From positions 868,001 to 932,000 of the forward strand of contig JAMWBK010000012.1 in assembly GCA_029953675.1 (NCBI GenBank): DNA of 64,000 nt, given 5' to 3'. The notes beneath the pieces are model-generated. The model saw nothing but the letters and a program-made list of their open reading frames with translations, had not been told where the DNA came from and did not search any database. Both the position numbers and the translations under genes were made by a program. This DNA comes from Rhodosorus marinus. Lineage: Eukaryota; Rhodophyta; Stylonematophyceae; Stylonematales; Stylonemataceae. Of the stretch, positions 58,553-64,000 are shown piece by piece. Within the stretch, counting starts at the first letter, position 1. Each line of letters starts with the position of its first letter.

Positions 58553-58785
58553 TCATCATCAGGAAACAGTAAAACCCAGTATAGTAAAAACCAGTTGAGG
58601 ATGCGGGCTTTCTCCCTACGCTAATTGAGCAAATCGCCCGATGGGGAGGACTGAGATTGGCAACAAGAAAACGAGTCCAGCCCATCCATCGCCTTCCACT
58701 CGGCCTGGGCCCAGACCTATCCTCCGAATGAGGGTGAGTGGCCCAGCCACCTAACCCACTTATCCAGGAAATGTCACCTCGGGGG
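58553..58785. other. unassigned
   Basis: No family-like frame. Starts with a variant of the ggaaacagtaaaac stretch seen at 58134. Confidence 0.35.
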
Positions 58786-58957
58786 TACCCTCGACGCCCG
58801 AGCCCTCCACAAGCTTAGTTCCTCTACCGAAGCACTAGTGGGACAAATCATCGCCGTCGCAGCAGCACCACTCCGACGCCTTCGACGTGACGCTCCGGAG
58901 CGCATTAGGAGACTCGCCAAGCTCCGCGACCTGGTCTGAATAAACGGATCATCACCT
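58786..58957 (+). mobile_element. ORF1-like fragment ending in a tail-only footprint
   Basis: The frame LHKLSSSTEALVGQIIAVAA...RRLAKLRDLV resembles ELPGCTKATAEALVVQITRA of the ORF1-like region at 49.2 kb. It is cut at 58934 by tctgaataaacggatcatca, a plus tail with no other element sequence. Confidence 0.55.
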
Positions 58958-59069
58958 GGCCCCTGGCCCAGCTACGAACTCCCCAATCGATTCCCAACCT
59001 TGGAAGCACGGTCGATTCAACAAACCCTCTCACAATAGGCTCGCCACCACGCTCTCAACTCCTCCTTCA

Positions 59070-59372
59070 GGTTTATTCAGAGCCTAACTACCCTGGGAAG
59101 CGAGAGACAAGACGTTAAAGCCTACCTTTCGCGATTCGGCGGTGACATACCGGTTCGTCCCCCTCATTATTGAGTGCTTTGGCTTGCTAGATAGCGTAGG
59201 TTCTCGCTGGCTGCGAGCTCTGTTTCGCAACGACCCAGGGCGTTTAGATAGTCTGCTCACGGAGCTCTTTTTGACCCTGTGGCGCTCCAATTCCTCTTTG
59301 TTTGTGGACGCGCGTCGTCAGCGTCTTGTCTCTCGCTTCTCAGGGTAGTTAGCCTCTGAATAAACGGATCGG
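59070..59372. mobile_element. head-to-head family A pair (short left arm)
   Basis: Left arm 59070-59115 minus (gtttattcagagcctaacta...gagacaagacg), right copy 59118-59372 plus, ending aataaacggatcgg. Outer 45 bp are inverted copies. Confidence 0.8.
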
Positions 59373-59890
59373 ATGACCCGCGTATACAAACAAATCAGCA
59401 TTTGATCTCCACAGGGTCAAAGAAAGCTCAGTGAGCAACTATCTTAACGCCCTGGGTCGTTGCGAAAGATACCCCGCAGCCAGCGAGAACCTATACTATC
59501 TCGATAGATTTATCAAGCCAAAGCATTCAATAATGAGGGGACAAACCGATATGTCACCGCCGAATCGCGAAAAGTAGGGTTTGACATCGCTGATTTCATC
59601 CACGCATCAGCGTCTTGTCTCTCGCTTCTCAGGGTAGTTAGCCTCTGAATAAACGGATCGGATGACCCGCGTATACAAACAAAGCAGCATTTGATCGCAC
59701 ACGGCCAAAGAAAGCTCAGTGAGCAACTATCTAGACGCCCTGTGTCGTTGCGAAAGATACCCCGCAGCCAGCGAGAACCTACACTATCTCGATAGATTTA
59801 TCAAGCGAAAGCATTCAATAATGACGGGACAAACCGATATGTCACCGCCGAATCGCGAAAAGTAGGGTTTGACATCGCTGATTTCAACCA
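59373..59890. mobile_element. tandemly doubled family A internal block
   Basis: Minus internal sequence from gatgacccgcgtatacaaac to gtttgacatcgctgatttca (59376-59597), a 60-bp plus tail fragment (59600-59660, ending aataaacggatcgg), then the same minus block again (59665-59887). Period about 290 bp, few differences, so a recent tandem duplication. Confidence 0.8.
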
Positions 59891-59949
59891 CGTAGTGGAA
59901 AACCCCTGAATTTCCTCCAAAATATCCTTGCTGGGAAATTCGTCGGTTT

Positions 59950-60180
59950 TCAAGACCGCAGGCCGTATTGAATAAATAGTTTAATCGGAGACTGAAAGAA
60001 AAACCCCGAGGAAGAAAAAAAGACTACGTGCCGCGAAGGTCGCGCGCCTCCTATAGCAACGCAGCGTTCATGCGCCACAACAAGAAACTCAATCAAAAAT
60101 CGGCTATACAAAGATTGTAGACAGTTTGGGCGTTCACGGAATATCTCCCGAAGCCACCGAGATCCTATGGAGTCCACAAC
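59950..60180 (-). mobile_element. type B tail copy
   Basis: Minus frame DSIGSRWLREIFRERPNCLQ ... FFSSSGFFFQSPIKLF, with tail gttttt-cttt-cagtctccgattaaact. Same type as at 47673-47915. Confidence 0.65.
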
Positions 60181-60381
60181 ACTAAAGGCACTAGGCGGTG
60201 CGCGAGAGGGGAAGCACGAACCCCTTGGTGTAGTCACAGCCCGCGCATACTTCACTTCTTTTTGTGTGCGCATACTAGCCGCGGCGAATCCACTGCGCTC
60301 TCCCGCTGCCGGTCTTGCTATTGGAGGTGCGACCTTCGCGGCGTTTAGTTTTTTTTTCCGCCCATGGCGCCCGCGGTTGGT

Positions 60382-61215
60382 TCACCTGGCAACGTTGAAA
60401 CGCCTCGCCGAGTTGGAGACATATCGGCGCACAGTATGCCACCAAAACCGCTGCCGCAACTGTTCGACTAGCGGTTTCGCCGCTACGTGCCAGAGGGTAG
60501 TATGGACGTTGTTAACCACATCCAACAGTCCTTCAGGCGGCACCCAGGTCACGGGTCGCCCATCCATGTCCTTAATTAACGCGGCCGTTACCTCGTCTTC
60601 CTTGACGTTCCCCACCTCCGTTCGTAGTAGGGACTCTTCTGACTTTTCGACGCCTGCAGGTAGGTATTCGTCTTGTCGGGATACTCCTCCAGCTGGTCGA
60701 TCGACAACAACTGAACTACGGCAGTCTCCCGTTCCGCCCGCGACAACGCGTCTGCGACCAGATTCGTCTTGCCTGGAATATGTCGTACCTCATACTCGAC
60801 GAACGCCGAGTCGAGTTTCGCGAGGAACCGCGTCACTCTTCGCGATGGCTGAGTCACTTCCTTGAAGTATGTTACAGCGGTATTATCGGTGAAGACCGCC
60901 GTCTTCAATCCCTCCAGGTAATGGGGGGATTGATGGCGCCATGTCTTGAAGCAGTCTAGTACTGCTAGCATCTCCTTCTCATGCGTGGGGTACATCAGCT
61001 CTGCCACCTTGCAATTTACGCGATGTGAAAGCCACCGGGGGTCCTCCCTGGATCAAAACCCCTCCGATCCCTTCCCCAGAGGCATCGGTTGTGACCTCAA
61101 CCGAACCCGCCACGATCAAACCGAGGTAAGGCGAGGACCGGTTCCGAGGTCACGGCAGACTTCAGTTGCCCGAAGCTCTGCAAGATCTCCTCCGTAATCT
61201 GGAAAAGTACTTCCA
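60382..61215 (-). pseudogene. Ty3/gypsy RNase H and integrase-finger remnant
   Basis: On the minus strand: PVLALPRFDR, then (after a frame change) VEVTTDASGEGIGGVLIQGG and PPVAFTSRKLQ, then YPTHEKEMLAVLDCFKTWRH, VFTDNTAVTYF, LDSAFVEYEVRHIPGKTNLV and ADALSR, the RNase H domain. Downstream VHTTLWHVAAKPLVEQLRQR and FWWHTVRRYV is the integrase zinc-binding HH part, whose CC pair has become S and A. At least two frame changes. RT, integrase core and LTRs are not seen. Confidence 0.85.
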
Positions 61216-61264
61216 TCCTAAGCAGTCTGGCGATAGGAGCCCATATCGTGGACACGGACAGGAG

Positions 61265-61395
61265 GCTTAGATAGTCTGCTCACGGAGCTTTCTTTGACCC
61301 TGTGGGGCTCCAATTCTGCTTTGTTTGTGGACGCGCGTAATCAGCGTCTTGTCTCTCGCTTCTCAGGGTAGTTAGCCTCTGAATAAACGGATCGA
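61265..61395 (+). mobile_element. family A 3' fragment
   Basis: ggcttagatagtctgctcac to gcctctgaataaacggatcg, about 130 bp, inserted next to the gypsy remnant. Confidence 0.8.
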
Positions 61396-61900
61396 TCGAC
61401 AGGAAGAGTTAAACAGGTATTGGGATAAAACTGAACGACGCGACGATTGTCGCGAGGTTGAAGAAGCAGCGTTAGGTCGCTCAATCAACCACAGAAGCAG
61501 AGTACCAGGCTCTTGGAGACATGATGGTGCTTCAACGTTGGTTGGAAGACCCCCTACTCCTGCCAACGCTTTGAGGAATTGCCTTAGTACTTTTTTACTC
61601 CGTTCATTCCATTCATTCTGGTCGGGGAAAACGGCGAACTGGTCTGGTTCTTGGAAAACGTATGAGTTTGGAGGTTTGCTCGTGTGGATAGTTGTTTTTG
61701 GGGTTGCTTCAAAGGATTTCTTTAGGAATCGGGTGGTGAAGGGTTTTGGTGTCTTATTGTATGTCTTATTCTAGTGCAGCTCTGGTATTATATCGGGTTG
61801 GTAGTTTGGTGTGGACGAGCGAGGACGAGAACTTGGGGAGGGAGGTATTTTGCGAGGGTTTTGGGTAGAATAAGGAAGTTGATTATTTAGTATTCTGTTG
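61396..61900. other. promoter-side region of the PRA1 gene
   Basis: No gene-like frame and no recognisable element. A 20-bp family A tail variant (tgatgatccgttccgttaga) lies at 61901-61920, 28 bp before the PRA1 ATG. Confidence 0.4.
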
Positions 61901-61948
61901 TGATGATCCGTTCCGTTAGAGGTCTGAAGTGAAGTGATAGATTGGAAG

Positions 61949-62500
61949 ATGTCTGAATTTGCGTATTCTGGGGTGTCGAATGGGGAAGGCGGGGCTGGCG
62001 GAAGTGGAACCGGGGCGATGGCTATTGCATCTCGATTTATTCCTACTGCAGAGGGTCTGAAGGATTCTGTGCTTGGGTCGTTCTCAAAGGCACAGCCTTG
62101 GGGAGAGTTTGCGAATATCAAGCAATTTAATATTCTCCAGGCGAGCGAGGTCCCTGACAGATTGAAGGAGAACATTCCCCACTATGCCTTTCAACTACGT
62201 GATCATTTTCCTCGTCCTCAGCGTCTTTGTCGTCCTCACGAAGCCGTTGTCCCTTGTGTCTGTTGCCCTGGTTATCCTCGGGGATTACCGCCTTTTCGTC
62301 ATGGCTGGTGAAGATCCGGTGAAGCCACCTTCACCGCGGCCCACGCCCATTGGAGCTTGACACGAACGTGAAAAGGGGCGCTGTCCTGTCAGTCGGCGGC
62401 ATCTTGCTCTTCTGGATGACCGGTGCAATCACCGGTATTATGTCCTTATCGGTGATGATCCGTTTATTCAGAGACTAACTACCCTGAGAAGCGAGAGACA
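61949..62500 (+). pseudogene. PRA1: PRA1 (prenylated Rab acceptor) gene, frameshifted and cut by a family A insertion
   Basis: PRA1/Yip3 proteins are small ER-Golgi membrane proteins that act on prenylated Rabs. The frame from 61949 reads PWGEFANIKQFNILQ...RLKENIPHYAF. One extra T at 62189-62191 then shifts it. The next frame continues NYVIIFLVLSVFVVLTKPLS and LVSVALVILGDYRLFVM. A second shift near 62350 leads to ELDTNVKRGAVLSVGGILLF and WMTGAITGIMSL. That is the family's order: N-domain, two hairpin membrane pairs. At 62453 the gene runs into tgatgatccgtttattcaga, whose DNA supplies VMIRLFRD and a stop at about 62479. An unusual intron could explain one shift (a 37-bp GT-AG candidate at 62316-62352), but not both. 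Confidence 0.7.
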
Positions 62501-63460
62501 AGACGCTGATGATGCGCGTCCACAAACAAAGCAGAATTGGAGCGCCACACGGTCAAAGAAAGCTCCGTGAGCAGACTATCTAAACGCCCTGGGTCGTTGC
62601 GAAACAGAGCTCCCAGCCAGCAAGAACCTACACTATCTATCAAGCCAAAGCACTCAATAGTGAGGGGGACGAACCGGTATGTCACCGCCGAATCGCGAAA
62701 GGTAGGTTTTGACATTGCTGCCGCGTACTGCGAATCTTTCACTTGCCGCATGGACCGAGCTGCAGCTCCTCGACGCCGAGTCGACGCAGGCAGGTACCTG
62801 GCTGTTCCGCTACCTTCGTTCTCAATCGCTCCGTACCGAGCGATTGAGAACGAAGGTAGCGGAACAGCAAGCGGTTGAGCCGCGTATGGCGTCTGGTCCG
62901 GGCCCCTTGAACCTCCGCACAAGACGCCAACAGATGCGCACCATAATCACCCCACGGCACATTGGCCCCGCACAATGCGCATCTAGAATCCCGCTCAACA
63001 GGCCGAGCAAGGGGGTTGCGGCAAGCCCAGGTAAAGTCGTAAGCTTACACTAAGTTCGAGATCGGTAAGCGCCAACCGCGGATACGCAGGTATGACCGTG
63101 AATAAACGCGAGGTGAGACTCCCCCCAAAACCGCGCAGGCGAGCAAAAGTCGACGCCGAGCACGAAGGTATACTCAGAAGGGTGGCATACGAGTCCCGAT
63201 GTATGTTCCACGAAAGGGTTTTTTGGATTACATCGGTGCTCGAAGGGGCCGGACCCGACCGGGAAACGCCCTCCTCTGGCGGTCTCGACGGCACAGCCAC
63301 GGCGTCAATATCCCCGGCAGTTTCTACACCATTTCCAACACACGGTGCTGCAGCAGAGACTCCCGACCGCTGGCCACCGAGGGAGTCAAGAACTGCCGCC
63401 CAGGAATCGCAACGAGCCTGGGTACGGTACTGTCGGTCTTCTGGGTGCGTCCATGCTCTG
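62453..63460 (-). mobile_element. family A copy inserted in PRA1, with a perfect palindrome
   Basis: Minus 3' end from 62453, usual order to about 62800, then a fold-back, then the finger and upstream region up to gcaacgagcctgggtacgg (about 63425). Frames carry the CCHC finger (CGANVPWGDYGAHLLASC) and the linker to SSTDVIQKTLSWNIHRDSYA. Confidence 0.85.
62802..62867. repeat. perfect 30-bp inverted repeat
   Basis: Arm 62802-62831 starts ctgttccgctaccttcg, loop 62832-62837, arm 62838-62867 is its exact reverse complement. It sits in the RLE region where intact copies have no palindrome, so it marks an inversion or template switch. Confidence 0.9.
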
Positions 63461-63539
63461 GCGAGGAAGCCCGCCAGCGAACTTGAATTTGAGTCTGGCT
63501 TAACACAGGGCTAGATCCTTTCGATACTCTAGCCTAGAC

Positions 63540-63968
63540 TGGGTTGCGGCAACCCCAGGTACAATCGCAAGTTTACACGAAGTTCGAGATCGGTAAGCGC
63601 CAACCGCGGATACGCATGTATGACCGTGAAGAAACGCGAGCTGGGACTCCCCCCGAACCGCGCAGGCGAGCCAAAGTCGACGCCGAGCAGGAAGGTGGAC
63701 AAGGGTGGCATACGAGTCCCGATGTATGTCCCACGAAAGGGGTTTTTGGATTACATCGGTCCTCGAAGGGGCCGGACCCGACCGGGAAGGCCCTCCTCTG
63801 GCGGTCTCGACGGGACAGCTATGGCGTCAATATCCTCGGCACTTTCTACACCATTTCCAACACACGCCGCTGCAGCAAAGACTCCCGAACGTTGGCCGCC
63901 GAGAGAGTCAAGAACTGCCGCCCAGGATTCGCAACGAACCTGGGTACCACTCGGCAGGGCAGTGCATT
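63540..63968 (-). mobile_element. family A internal copy, partial repeat of the previous one
   Basis: gggttgcggcaaccccaggt to ggcagggcagtgcattga, the same linker region as 63010-63425 with a few differences (e.g. a 9-bp change near the aggaaggtgg stretch). Between the two lies about 80 bp of unassigned sequence. Confidence 0.8.
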
Positions 63969-64000
63969 GACCCTCGTGTGTTTCAACGCTGCTTTATTGC
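63969..64000 (+). mobile_element. family A 3' fragment cut by the window end
   Basis: ccctcgtgtgtttcaacgct... matches gaccctctggtgttccaacg of the copy at 48238. It continues outside the window. Confidence 0.6.

Overview
This window is nuclear DNA of a eukaryote, very probably a unicellular or simple photosynthetic one (an alga). Protein-coding genes are cut by short spliceosomal introns (mostly 47-211 bp, GTAAG/GTACG donors, one GC-AG intron). Their products are conserved eukaryotic proteins: DET1, CCT-zeta, importin-11, RHEB, a GDP-fucose transporter, a GT13 N-acetylglucosaminyltransferase, a tetraspanin, ethanolamine kinase, beta-carbonic anhydrase and PRA1. Three further products look plastid-targeted, including a ferredoxin/metallo-beta-lactamase fusion of cyanobacterial type. 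Several N-termini carry a Phe close to the start followed by an Arg/Ser-rich stretch (MVAF..., MFGF...), a transit-peptide style known from red algae and glaucophytes. I lean to that side of the tree, but the lineage is not settled. I recognised no tRNA, rRNA or CRISPR.

Layout. 0.9-5 kb: DET1 (-) diverging from a tail-anchored PEX26/APEM9-like gene (+), separated by repeat-rich DNA. 5-10 kb: AT-rich DNA without a recognisable gene. 10.1-15.2 kb: GDP-fucose transporter (+), degenerate tandem repeats, a truncated retrotransposon with a restriction-like endonuclease (RLE) domain between 23-bp direct repeats, and the ferredoxin-MBL gene (+). 15.5-35.6 kb: a run of minus-strand genes (GT13, CCT6, tetraspanin, importin-11, ethanolamine kinase). 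36.4-42.5 kb: beta-carbonic anhydrase (-), two unknown genes with plastid-like N-termini (+ and -) and more degenerate repeats. 45.6-46.5 kb: RHEB (+). From 43.6 kb to the end: a graveyard of nested, 5'-truncated copies of one RLE-type non-LTR retrotransposon family (called family A here), with a second tail type, one ORF1-like region, a copia protease remnant, a Ty3/gypsy RNase H-integrase remnant, and a frameshifted PRA1 gene whose 3' end is cut off by an insertion.

Family A is the most unusual part. Its copies end in CTGAATAAACGGATC plus a short (ATC)n tail, so an AATAAA hexamer lies about 10 bp from the end. Copies repeatedly lie head-to-head with both tails outward, imitating a terminal-inverted-repeat element. 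Footprints of only about 14-24 bp of the tail stand alone. The reverse transcriptase carries F-H-D-D where most relatives have Y-A-D-D. Its RLE domain has R-V-A-D where the 12-kb element keeps R-P-D.

How the genes fit together: the GDP-fucose transporter and the GT13 enzyme both serve Golgi glycan building. Ethanolamine kinase starts the CDP-ethanolamine pathway. RHEB suggests TORC1 control. DET1 suggests a CUL4-type ubiquitin ligase system. The carbonic anhydrase and MBL genes suggest a carbon-fixing plastid. Exon limits were inferred by reading frame, splice consensus and remembered family patterns. No alignment was run.
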